6,189 bases of DNA from Prevotella sp. CAG:891 (GTDB taxonomy: Bacteria > Bacteroidota > Bacteroidia > Bacteroidales > Bacteroidaceae). A model generated the notes under the pieces. It was not told where the DNA came from, made no database searches, and saw only the letters and a list, made by a program, of their open reading frames with translations. The translations under genes were made by a program, and so were the position numbers. The stretch lies in the NCBI GenBank assembly GCA_000437675.1, contig FR901810.1:67584-73772 (forward strand). Direction: 5' to 3'. This document shows, in pieces, positions 1 through 6,165 of the stretch (the stretch's first letter is position 1; each line of letters begins with the position of its first letter).

Positions 1-2
1 TC

Positions 3-1460
3 TTGGTAGATTCCATGAAGTATGAAAGTAAAAAACTCATGATGGGTTATTTTTATCGCGAAGTACCCAAAAGGAAGGCTTATGTCTATCGCATTGAACG
101 CGAAGGATATCCCACAACCTGGCATTACTGTAAAGTGAAAATGCCAAGAGGTGTCACACTCTTTACGCCCAAACCTGTATATATTTACCAGAACGCACCT
201 GAAACCGATTTGAGTGAAGCCACTGTGACGGCTTCGCGCATATTGATGGTGACGAAAGGAGATACCATTGAATATAATGCCGCTGCATTCCGAATGCAGG
301 ACGGTTCGATGCTCGACGGACTGATACGTGCACTGCCCGGCGTGAAACTCGATGAAAACGGAAAAATTACGGTGAACGGTGAATTTGTGTCGAGTTTGCT
401 CGTCAATGGACGTGACTTTTTTAGTGGTGACCCCCGTGTAGCCCTGCATAACTTGCCGGCATACACGGTGAACAAAGTACAAGTGTACCGAAAAAATGAA
501 CATGCCGAACGCGATGGCAGAGAACGCTCGCAGGAGGAGAAAGAACGCGACCCACTGGTGATGGACGTTCGCCTGAAACGCGAATATGCCCAAGGCTGGA
601 TTTCGAACTATGAGCTGGCCGGTGGCACCAACCTGAAAGGCGGATGGGACGAACGATGGCTTGCCCGCCTCTTTGCCATGCGATATACCAACCATTCAAC
701 GCTGGCATTTTATGCCAACGCCAATAACTTGAACGATGATGCTGCCCCCGGCAGCAAGGGCGAATGGAAAAAGGCCGACCCGGCAGACGGCGAAAAGAAA
801 ACGTACACAGCCGGCATTTCACTCGACCTTGAACCCAAGGATTCAAAGTTCAAATTCAACACTTCGCTACAGGCACTCCGACAGGAAAAACTTACGGCTA
901 CGGTACGAAATCAAGAAACCTTTTACGACGGTGGAAGCGTTTACGACCATTCCACAGCGCGCGATAAAAACACCACTACTGACCTGAAATGGCAGTCGAG
1001 ATTGAACTATAACTACTTGTCGAATTACTTTACGGCAGAGTTTGCTGCCAATTATGCCCATAACAAAAACACCGCCTCGCTTCGGCAACAATCACAGCAG
1101 CAATTTGCAAGCAGCATTGATACCCTTTACAACCGTAGTCAGGACAGCCGCTACCGCTATACAGGGTGGGGTGTTTCTTCGCTTTTGAGTGGCAATAGCT
1201 ATCTCGGCAGTAAAATACTGAATTACTATTTCAAATCGAACTACAATCACGAAAAAGCGAATTTGTTTGCTGCCGACCGCATTGTTTACTTTCCTCTTGA
1301 AAACGTTGTTCCCGAGCAGCGCAAATCATACCTGCCTGCCAAAGATTACCAGTTTCAAACAGGAATCAGCCTGCAGCATTTTGCGTTGGACAAAGAGCGT
1401 GGCAAAAATGGTTGGGCAAAACCATTCGGTTTCAATTATTATGTGAAGTACAGTTATTAG
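3..1460 (+). CDS. N-terminal part of the interrupted outer-membrane protein (regulatory-like domain, plug, first barrel strands)
   Basis: This is the open stretch before the amber codon, up to 485 residues. The TTG at base 3 is not a convincing start: the protein is already inside a beta-sandwich-like domain with no signal peptide, so the gene begins upstream of the window. The plug-like region is followed by a charged stretch (residues about 164-186, many R, E, D and K) and then barrel-like sequence such as WISNYELAGGTNLKGG and LARLFAMRYTNHSTLAFYANANN. If translation ends at 1460, the product keeps the plug but loses nearly half of the barrel, so it is unlikely to insert properly in the outer membrane. 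The last residues before the stop are YYVKYSY, a normal barrel-strand pattern rather than a natural C-terminus. Confidence 0.7.
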   Translation: MVDSMKYESKKLMMGYFYREVPKRKAYVYRIEREGYPTTWHYCKVKMPRGVTLFTPKPVYIYQNAPETDLSEATVTASRILMVTKGDTIEYNAAAFRMQDGSMLDGLIRALPGVKLDENGKITVNGEFVSSLLVNGRDFFSGDPRVALHNLPAYTVNKVQVYRKNEHAERDGRERSQEEKERDPLVMDVRLKREYAQGWISNYELAGGTNLKGGWDERWLARLFAMRYTNHSTLAFYANANNLNDDAAPGSKGEWKKADPADGEKKTYTAGISLDLEPKDSKFKFNTSLQALRQEKLTATVRNQETFYDGGSVYDHSTARDKNTTTDLKWQSRLNYNYLSNYFTAEFAANYAHNKNTASLRQQSQQQFASSIDTLYNRSQDSRYRYTGWGVSSLLSGNSYLGSKILNYYFKSNYNHEKANLFAADRIVYFPLENVVPEQRKSYLPAKDYQFQTGISLQHFALDKERGKNGWAKPFGFNYYVKYSY

Positions 1461-2675
1461 CAACAATTCAATTCCGGCCACCAGGATTTGCAGCGCAACA
1501 CAAACAACTGGCTTTCCCCCCTTACACAGCAAGCGGCTGATTGGTTCATTGACAAGCAAAACAGTTACCACACTACGCGGCTTGAACGAGTACAGCAACT
1601 TGACCTTGAAATGGAGTCAAGCTACAAAGATATTGCGCTAAGGCTTGTGCCTACATTGTATCTGTATAACAGACAACTCCATGACTACAGAAATCAAACC
1701 AATCAATCTGTAAACAACCATACATTCGTTTGCAACCTTGCCGGCGAATTGCTTTATTCATACAAGAATAATGTTTTTTTGCTTGGGGGAGGTTGGGAGT
1801 ACGAACTTCCGAACCTTATGGACTTGCTCGATGTTCGCAACGAAACCGACCCGCTTATGCACTATATAGGCAATCCTCAGCTGCATAAAACGCGTAAAAC
1901 TTACGGCACATTGCAATATCGGTTCAGAACCCAAGAAAAGTCGCGTCAATTAAACTTCAGTGCCACGTATAACAAATGGAAAAATGCCGTGGCCATGGCA
2001 CAGCGTTACAACAAGCAGACCGGCGTGACCACCTACCAGCCCATGAATATCAACGGCAACTGGCAAGCTACGGCAAACTGCAACTACACCCAAATTCTTG
2101 ACAAAAAAAGCCGGTGGGACTTACAGAATAACCTTCGCTTTGGTTTTGCACACAGCATGGGCTTTGCCAACGACGGTACGGAACAGGCCGGCCGCACGCT
2201 CGCCTTCGACAATGTGGCACTCAACGACGAGTTGACCATCAACTATCGCATCAACAAAATCAGAATCGGCGCCAAAGCCGCAGCACAGTGGACTTCGACC
2301 GAAAGCCGCGAACCGGGCTTCAGCGATTTCAGCTACACCGACTATTCATACGGCCTGACGTTCTATTCGCCCATTCTGTGGGGCATCGACTTCAGCACCG
2401 ACATCATGGCATACAGTCGACGCGGATACAACGACCCCACGATGAATACCACCGATTGGGTGTGGAATGCCTCGCTGGCCAAGACGTTGGGCAAGAAACA
2501 GCAATGGATGGTCAAGGCTAATGCGTTCGACCTTTTGCAGCAAATAGCCAACATTCGGAAAACCGTAAATGTGCAGGGACGCACCGAAACTTGGTATAAC
2601 ACCATTCCGTCGTACCTTACACTCCACGTGGTTTACCGGCTGGATGTGAAGCCTAAGAAGAAAAATATTCAATGA
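1461..2675 (+). CDS. C-terminal barrel part of the interrupted outer-membrane protein
   Basis: This continues in the same frame directly after the TAG, with QQFNSGHQDLQRNTNN as the first residues. Possible restarts inside it are TTG at 1488 and ATG at 1611. Neither has a ribosome binding site or signal peptide, so independent expression as an exported protein is improbable. The segment holds the second half of the beta-barrel, including the PNLMDLLDVRNETDPL ... GNPQL region at 1809-1883 that is typical of this family, and ends in SYLTLHVVYRLDVKPKKKNIQ, a late barrel strand followed by a short basic tail. The reading frame shows no further damage, including through a 7-T run at 1774-1780 and a 6-C run at 1516-1521. 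That intactness suggests the nonsense change is recent or not fully inactivating. Confidence 0.65.
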   Translation, partial: QQFNSGHQDLQRNTNNWLSPLTQQAADWFIDKQNSYHTTRLERVQQLDLEMESSYKDIALRLVPTLYLYNRQLHDYRNQTNQSVNNHTFVCNLAGELLYSYKNNVFLLGGGWEYELPNLMDLLDVRNETDPLMHYIGNPQLHKTRKTYGTLQYRFRTQEKSRQLNFSATYNKWKNAVAMAQRYNKQTGVTTYQPMNINGNWQATANCNYTQILDKKSRWDLQNNLRFGFAHSMGFANDGTEQAGRTLAFDNVALNDELTINYRINKIRIGAKAAAQWTSTESREPGFSDFSYTDYSYGLTFYSPILWGIDFSTDIMAYSRRGYNDPTMNTTDWVWNASLAKTLGKKQQWMVKANAFDLLQQIANIRKTVNVQGRTETWYNTIPSYLTLHVVYRLDVKPKKKNIQ

Positions 2676-2741
2676 AGTCGTCTGAATTTAGAAGAGATAA
2701 ATCTCCAAATCAAATCTTAGTCAGAAAAGTTTAGACGATTT
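2675..2741 (+). terminator. Weak hairpin just after the outer-membrane protein gene, possible terminator or 3' end structure
   Basis: Bases 2675-2688 (AAGTCGTCTGAATT) can pair with 2728-2741 (AGTTTAGACGATTT) over 14 positions, three of them G-U. The loop is 39 bases and contains its own short stem, GAGAT at 2694-2698 with ATCTC at 2701-2705. The right arm ends in TTT, but no real T-run follows, so intrinsic termination would be inefficient. It begins on the stop codon of the gene, where a 3'-end structure is expected. It could also be chance pairing in AT-rich DNA. Confidence 0.3.
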
Positions 2742-2792
2742 CAATAAATAACTAACGCCATGCGCCCCATCAGAGGGTATATAGACGCATAC

Positions 2793-2839
2793 AAAAAAGG
2801 CCGTAAGCAGGGAGGAAAGTTCCCTTTGCTTACGGCCTT
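2793..2839 (-). terminator. Strong rho-independent terminator for the minus-strand DUF554/lipoprotein unit
   Basis: AAGGCCGTAAGC at 2797-2808 is perfectly complementary to GCTTACGGCCTT at 2828-2839. Five more pairs form inside (AGGGA 2809-2813 with TCCCT 2821-2825) across a two-base bulge at 2826-2827, closing a 7-base loop. Read on the minus strand the stem is followed directly by TTTTTT (complement of 2793-2798), giving a classic GC-rich stem and U-tract. On the plus strand the stem is followed by AAATG with no T-run, so it should act mainly on minus-strand transcripts. It lies about 70 bases after the lipoprotein stop codon and also shields the convergent receptor gene from read-through. 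Confidence 0.88.
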
Positions 2840-2911
2840 AAATGTTAGGAGGTTGGGCAGAGCCTGTTCAATGCCGGCGAATCGGCCTGCCACGTATGCT
2901 TCGGAATGAAG

Positions 2912-3835
2912 CTAAAGCTGTTTGTTTTCCACTTTCATATTTTGCTTTGCATCGTCAAGCAGCCTTTTGCCTTCGGGAGTGAGCAAAGCTGATATTTGGG
3001 CGGTGGTGAGCGGAATGCTCACAGCTCCTTCGGCCATGCTGCCGATAAGTCCTTCGTTGAAAACGAACGTAATGCCCTTCGGCGTAATGGTCCATTCGTC
3101 GATGCGCGATGCCTCGTTGTAGAACGTGCTGTTTTTAGCCGCAGCCTGCTTGATTTCCTTGTTCACGATTTTCAGCAGCGCGTCGGTGTGGTTGCCAAAC
3201 AGGTGCTTCAAACTCACCACTTGCGCGTCCTTGCGCATGAACGTAAGGTAGCGCGAGGCACCATAACCATGGGCACCCCCTTCGTAAATGTAGAAGGAGT
3301 ATTTGAACACAATGAGTTCGGGCGAATGCGCGTAGTACTTCAAGCTGACGTCCGATTCGAGCGGCATGCACTCAGTAGCCTCGTATTTATCCTTGTTGAT
3401 GAACGTAAAGTCGGGGCATTGGTCGTCGTTGGCAAACAGCGGTTGGGCTGTTTCTTTTTTGATAATCTGGTCGATGGTGCCCTGTGCTTTCTTTTCGAAC
3501 ATCCATTTAATGAGCCTTTGCTGCAAGCTGCTCAGGTTTTGGCACGCAGCCACATCCTCGGGCCACTCCAAGTCGAACGATTTGCGGCTACTGATAAAGT
3601 CGTCGTAACCCTCAATGCGCTCTTTGGTAATGGCGTACACATCCTTTTTGATATGGCGCATTTCGTCGGTTGTAGCCTCGGTTGCGGTGTCGGCCCGAAC
3701 CGAATCGGTGGCAGTGGCAGTCTGTTGTATAGAGTCGGTCGCCGGTTGCTGAGGGTCGGATGTGGTTTTCCCCTTGCAGCCCGTCAGCACGGGCAGAAGC
3801 AGCATAGGCAGCGAAATAATCCACAATTTAGTCAT
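2912..3835 (-). CDS. DUF3298 (RsiV-like) domain lipoprotein
   Basis: A 307-residue protein. Residues 1-20 form a lipoprotein signal: a short basic start, a hydrophobic stretch, then the lipobox LTGC with the acylated cysteine at position 20. Residues 24-56 are a Thr/Ala/Ser/Gln-rich linker. The C-terminal half resembles the DUF3298 family: YEGGAHGYGASRYLTF (184-199), VVSLKHLF (206-213), and WTITPKGITFVFNEGLIGSMAEGAVSIPL (248-276), which fits the family's pattern before the last strand. The segment before it (about 60-180) probably corresponds to the DUF4163/PdaC-like partner region. Family knowledge: RsiV in Bacillus is an anti-sigma factor that binds lysozyme, but most Bacteroidetes homologues have no assigned role and no sigma factor gene is adjacent here. 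Residues after Cys20 (KGKTTSD) do not match a clear surface-export signal, so which membrane face it sits on is open. It starts 14 bases after the DUF554 stop, ends at TAG, and is followed by the 2793-2839 terminator. Confidence 0.85.
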   Translation of the reverse strand: MTKLWIISLPMLLLPVLTGCKGKTTSDPQQPATDSIQQTATATDSVRADTATEATTDEMRHIKKDVYAITKERIEGYDDFISSRKSFDLEWPEDVAACQNLSSLQQRLIKWMFEKKAQGTIDQIIKKETAQPLFANDDQCPDFTFINKDKYEATECMPLESDVSLKYYAHSPELIVFKYSFYIYEGGAHGYGASRYLTFMRKDAQVVSLKHLFGNHTDALLKIVNKEIKQAAAKNSTFYNEASRIDEWTITPKGITFVFNEGLIGSMAEGAVSIPLTTAQISALLTPEGKRLLDDAKQNMKVENKQL

Positions 3836-3849
3836 GCAGTGAAAACGTA

Positions 3850-4533
3850 TTAAAGGTTGAGCAACGATTTGATAGCAAAAAACAGAATCGGCATGAAAAG
3901 TGCCGGAAGCAGGTTAATGGTTTTGCAGTCCTTGATGTGAAGCACACCCAAACCCGATGCAGCAATCAGAATGCCGCCGACCAGCGATACCTCGGCAATG
4001 AGTTCCTCGGAAATAAACGTGCGCGACAACATGGCAATGCCGTAAATGCTCGACATCCACACCAATACGATGACCGAAGTGATGACCACCCCGAAACCGT
4101 AGGACGAAGCCACCACAATCATGGTAACGAGGTTGAGCGTGGCAGCAGTCATGAGGTAGGTATCGTCGCCATACAATGCGCTCATCACCGGACCCATCAT
4201 GGCCAGTGTGCCCACACAGCAAAGCAGTACGGCTGTGGTGATGCCCTGCGAAAGGTTCGAACTCGACATTTTACGCGTGGTCGACTCCATGCGCTGGTCG
4301 AACTTCAACACGGTACCTAACAAACCACCCATCGAAAGACAGAAGATGAAAAGCACGGGGTACTGAGTCTTTTGCATATTTTCAATGGCTACGTTCACAC
4401 CCAGAACCAGGGCACAAAGTCCCATGGCAGTGTTCAGAACGTTGATGTACTTTTCGCTGATGCTTTTGCGAAATAGGGCGCCGATGGCACTGCCCACTAC
4501 AACGGCGACGGCATTGATGATAATGGCAAACAT
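3850..4533 (-). CDS. DUF554 family integral membrane protein (YqgA-like)
   Basis: A 227-residue, highly hydrophobic protein with about six to seven predicted membrane segments, the usual size for DUF554. Family-like landmarks are the N-terminal NAVAVVVGSAIGALFRKSI (residues 7-25), TAMGLCALVLGVNVAIENM (35-53), the glycine-rich GGLLGTVLKFDQRME, the VLLCCVGTLAMMGPVMSALYGD stretch after a polar Ser/Asn loop, and a C-terminal ASGLGVLHIKDCKTINLLPALF helix pair. Family knowledge: these inner-membrane proteins are widespread in bacteria, and E. coli YqgA belongs here. Their transported substrate or biochemical role is not established, so I assign none. The ATG at 4531-4533 is chosen because it opens directly on the conserved first helix. 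No Shine-Dalgarno is visible, which is normal in Bacteroidetes. It is the first gene of a two-gene unit with the downstream lipoprotein. Confidence 0.88.
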   Translation of the reverse strand: MFAIIINAVAVVVGSAIGALFRKSISEKYINVLNTAMGLCALVLGVNVAIENMQKTQYPVLFIFCLSMGGLLGTVLKFDQRMESTTRKMSSSNLSQGITTAVLLCCVGTLAMMGPVMSALYGDDTYLMTAATLNLVTMIVVASSYGFGVVITSVIVLVWMSSIYGIAMLSRTFISEELIAEVSLVGGILIAASGLGVLHIKDCKTINLLPALFMPILFFAIKSLLNL

Positions 4534-4719
4534 ACGTGTTTGAGTTGAAAAGGTTAATTGTAAGGTTTTTTAAAAAATGAGCCTATCAGTAACAGACGCA
4601 AATTGCCGGCAGTATAGGTACGGCTTCTTTCTATGGGCCGCTCAATGCCGCTTGGGCAAATTCGTTACAGGTTACAACTCTGTTTGTATATGCGAAGTTA
4701 CACTAAACGCTGAAAAAAC

Positions 4720-4751
4720 CAAAAATATTGGCATCAAAATGAAGCACGAAA
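4720..4751 (-). promoter_or_regulatory. Candidate Bacteroidetes-type promoter for the DUF554/lipoprotein unit
   Basis: On the minus strand, TATTTTTG (complement of 4720-4727) matches the Bacteroidetes -7 consensus TAnnTTTG. A near-match to the -33 TTTG box, TTTC (complement of 4748-4751), sits 20 bases upstream, which is the expected spacing. This would leave a long leader of roughly 180 bases before the ATG at 4533. Such short degenerate boxes occur by chance in AT-rich DNA, so this is only a candidate. Confidence 0.3.
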
Positions 4752-4847
4752 GCCGTATTTTCATTTCTGACGACGGCTAAATCCTGACGAAAAGCATGAA
4801 TGCCGAAAAAATAATCGGTGAAAGTGGTAAAAAATCGATTTAATGCT

Positions 4848-4855
4848 TAAATTTG
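4848..4855 (+). promoter_or_regulatory. Bacteroidetes -7 promoter box for ilvE
   Basis: TAAATTTG matches the TAnnTTTG consensus exactly. It lies about 90 bases before the aminotransferase ATG and implies a leader of roughly 80 bases. The -33 region (around 4824-4828, AGTGG) is only a poor match to TTTG. The start codon is preceded by the A-rich stretch AATAAAAAG (4930-4938), the usual Bacteroidetes substitute for a Shine-Dalgarno sequence. Confidence 0.5.
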
Positions 4856-4943
4856 CCCCCAACAACTGACGACCGGCTGTCAACTACAGTTTCAAAGCAG
4901 AGGGCCGCCAGGGATTACATCATCAATCAAAATAAAAAGTACT

Positions 4944-5963
4944 ATGCAGAATATTGATTGGGCCAATTTGAAGTTTGGCTATATGCCCACCGACTACAAC
5001 GTTCGCTGCTATTATCGTAACGGTAAATGGGGAGCCATCGAAGTGTCCTCTTCTGAAACCATCAACATACACATGGCAGCCACTGCTTTGCACTATGGAC
5101 AAGAAGCCTTTGAAGGTCTTAAGGCTTTCCGTTGTCCCGACGGCAAAATCCGCGCTTTCCGCGTTAAAGACAATGCCGAACGTCTGCAAAACACCTGTCG
5201 AGGCATCATGATGCCCGAACTCCCCACTGAACTCTTCGAGGAAATGGTGAAGAAAGTGGTGTTGCTCAACGAACGCTTCGTGCCTCCCTACGAAAGCGGT
5301 GCATCGCTCTACCTGCGTCCGCTGCTCATCGGTACGGGTGCACAAGTAGGCGTACATCCTGCCGATGAATATCTGTTTGTGATTTTCGTAAGTCCCGTTG
5401 GTCCTTACTTCAAGGGCGGTTTCGCTACGAACGATTATGTGATTATCCGCGAATACGACCGTGCCGCTCCGCTCGGTACCGGACAGTATAAGGTGGGTGG
5501 TAACTATGCTGCTAGCCTCAAGGCCAACCACATTGCCCACGAAGCTGGCTATGCTTCAGAGTTCTACCTCGATGCACGCGAGAAAAAGTATATCGACGAA
5601 TGCGGTGCTGCCAACTTCTTCGGTATCAAGGATGGTAAATACATTACGCCGAAATCATCGTCGATTCTGCCCTCAATCACCAACCGCAGCTTGCAGCAGT
5701 TGGCCAAAGACCTTGGCTACGAAGTAGAGGTTCGCCCCATTCCCGAAGAAGAACTCGAAACCTTCGAGGAAGCCGGTGCTTGCGGAACGGCTGCCGTAAT
5801 CAGCCCCATCCGTCGTATCGACGATTTGGAAAACAAGAAGAGCTACGTCATTTCGAAGGACGGTAAGCCCGGACCCATCTCCGAAAAACTCTACAAACTG
5901 CTCCGCAACATTCAGTATGGCATCGAACCCGATGCACACGGATGGATCACGGTCATCGAGTAA
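4944..5963 (+). CDS. ilvE: Branched-chain amino acid aminotransferase (PLP fold type IV)
   Basis: A 339-residue cytoplasmic enzyme that interconverts Ile, Leu or Val and 2-oxoglutarate with the matching branched 2-oxo acids and glutamate, using pyridoxal phosphate. It is the last step of branched-chain amino acid synthesis and the first of their breakdown. Sequence evidence: HYGQEAFEGLKAFR (50-63), a signature of the larger BCAT subgroup; YLRPLLIGTG (123-132); the catalytic lysine K183 in GTGQYKVGGNYAAS; and E219 in YIDECGAANFF, which in the family contacts the cofactor ring nitrogen. Also present are SSILPSITNRSLQQLA (239-254) and the phosphate/substrate-side GACGTAAVISP (278-288). Length is normal for this subgroup, no key residue is missing and the frame is intact. 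The ATG at 4944 fits the family N-terminus, which lacks a targeting sequence. It stands alone: no ilv or leu genes lie next to it in the window, so it is probably monocistronic. Confidence 0.96.
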   Translation: MQNIDWANLKFGYMPTDYNVRCYYRNGKWGAIEVSSSETINIHMAATALHYGQEAFEGLKAFRCPDGKIRAFRVKDNAERLQNTCRGIMMPELPTELFEEMVKKVVLLNERFVPPYESGASLYLRPLLIGTGAQVGVHPADEYLFVIFVSPVGPYFKGGFATNDYVIIREYDRAAPLGTGQYKVGGNYAASLKANHIAHEAGYASEFYLDAREKKYIDECGAANFFGIKDGKYITPKSSSILPSITNRSLQQLAKDLGYEVEVRPIPEEELETFEEAGACGTAAVISPIRRIDDLENKKSYVISKDGKPGPISEKLYKLLRNIQYGIEPDAHGWITVIE

Positions 5964-5975
5964 TCACCCAAAACT

Positions 5976-5998
5976 GAGGCTCAGCACTTCCTGACCTC
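5976..5998 (+). terminator. Small hairpin after ilvE, weak terminator candidate
   Basis: GAGG (5976-5979) and TCAG (5981-5984), with one bulged C between them, pair with CTGA (5991-5994) and CCTC (5995-5998) around a 6-base loop. It begins 13 bases after the stop codon, the right place for a terminator, but no T-run follows (GAAGGTAAG). It may act only with the large palindrome immediately downstream, or not at all. Confidence 0.35.
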
Positions 5999-6003
5999 GA
6001 AGG

Positions 6004-6027
6004 TAAGTAGGTGTTCAAAATTATTTT
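6004..6027 (+). repeat. Left arm of 24-base perfect inverted repeat
   Basis: It starts 40 bases after the ilvE stop codon. The first bases are TAAGTAGGTG and the last are ATTATTTT. All 24 positions are complementary to 6166-6189. Its final six bases (TATTTT, 6022-6027) are also part of the inner palindrome's outer stem, so they could pair either with 6166-6171 or with 6143-6148, but not with both at once. Confidence 0.85.
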
Positions 6028-6148
6028 TACATTTGAATTGCGTTATTGTGCCGTAGTTGTTTGTTCTGTGCTCAGGAGCATAGCGGGCTATGTGACTGAG
6101 CGCAGGGCAAACAAATGCGGTGCAAGAACGTAATGCAAAGTAAAAATA
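6022..6148 (+). ncRNA. Long imperfect hairpin inside the palindromic element, possible structured RNA
   Basis: Reading as plus-strand RNA, 6022-6030 pairs perfectly with 6140-6148 (9 pairs). A6031 is bulged, then 6032-6075 pairs with 6096-6139 over 44 positions: 34 Watson-Crick, 7 G-U and 3 mismatches. The tip is CATAG (6079-6083) with CTATG (6088-6092) closing a CGGG loop. An internal loop GAG (6076-6078) opposite TGA (6093-6095) could form tandem G-A pairs. Transcription would come from ilvE read-through, as I see no dedicated promoter. The base pairing is seen directly; whether a stable RNA exists is inference. As DNA it could equally be a cruciform recognised by a transposase. Confidence 0.4.
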
Positions 6149-6165
6149 CTTCGATAGAATTATAT

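Larger units (their letters stand above)
1..2675 (+). pseudogene. Outer-membrane beta-barrel (TonB-receptor-like) protein, 5' truncated by window, interrupted by in-frame amber codon
   Basis: One reading frame runs from the left edge to the TGA at 2673-2675, broken only by TAG at 1458-1460 (890 visible residues if the TAG is counted as one). Numbering codons from base 3, residues 10-62 look like the end of a carboxypeptidase-regulatory-like beta-sandwich. Residues 71-165 resemble a TonB-receptor plug (LSEATVTASR, then LDGLIRALPGVKLDENGKI, then LLVNGRDFF). The rest is rich in alternating aromatic and polar residues, as in an outer-membrane barrel. After the stop, residues 603-625 carry a family-typical PNLMDLL ... 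DPL ... GNP segment. Family knowledge: such Bacteroidetes proteins sit in the outer membrane with a C-terminal barrel, and many are predicted transporters or receptors. The substrate is unknown. The signal peptide and start lie outside the window. Because frame and homology continue across the TAG, this is one gene with a nonsense mutation, a recoded stop or a base-call error, not two genes. Confidence 0.8.
4534..4943. other. Divergent intergenic region between the DUF554 unit and ilvE
   Basis: These 410 bases hold no convincing gene. A 67-codon open frame at 4577-4780 (plus) has no recognisable similarity, no initiation signal and odd composition, and I do not call it. The region contains promoter candidates on both strands (listed separately) and three copies of CTGACGA at 4767-4773, 4784-4790 and 4866-4872. 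It also holds a small inverted repeat, AGCCGT at 4751-4756 with ACGGCT at 4773-4778. The stretch 4534-4700 shows nothing else I can name. No riboswitch or leader peptide rich in Ile, Leu or Val is visible before the aminotransferase. Confidence 0.6.

Noticed and set aside
1774..1780. A 7-T run as a phase-variation or frameshift site in the receptor gene
   Set aside because: The reading frame is intact through the run and the interruption of the gene is a substitution-type stop elsewhere. A 7-base homopolymer alone is weak evidence.
2760..2790. ATGCG/CGCAT inverted repeat upstream of the terminator
   Set aside because: It is only five pairs across a 21-base loop, which is expected by chance.
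2741..2914. Genome-wide reading of TAG as an amino acid: the lipoprotein gene also ends in TAG and is followed by more than 50 open codons
   Set aside because: That extension runs straight through the strong terminator at 2793-2839 and looks non-protein-like, and the lipoprotein already ends where its domain ends. TAG therefore appears to be a normal stop here, which makes a mutation or an error at 1458 more likely than code change.
2996..3853. A 285-codon plus-strand open frame antisense to the lipoprotein gene
   Set aside because: It lies entirely opposite a gene with a clear lipobox and DUF3298 features. Its translation is low in recognisable motifs and looks like a shadow of the codon pattern on the other strand.
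4577..4780. A 67-codon plus-strand open frame in the intergenic region
   Set aside because: There is no recognisable domain, no promoter or initiation context, and a Cys/aromatic-rich random-looking composition. The minus-strand promoter candidate overlaps it.
4803..4818. CCGA/TCGG hairpin before the ilvE -7 box
   Set aside because: It has only four strong pairs around an A-rich 8-base loop, too weak to support a regulatory structure.
4923..5540. A 205-codon minus-strand open frame antisense to ilvE
   Set aside because: It mirrors the codon structure of a clearly recognisable aminotransferase and has no initiation signal or family features.
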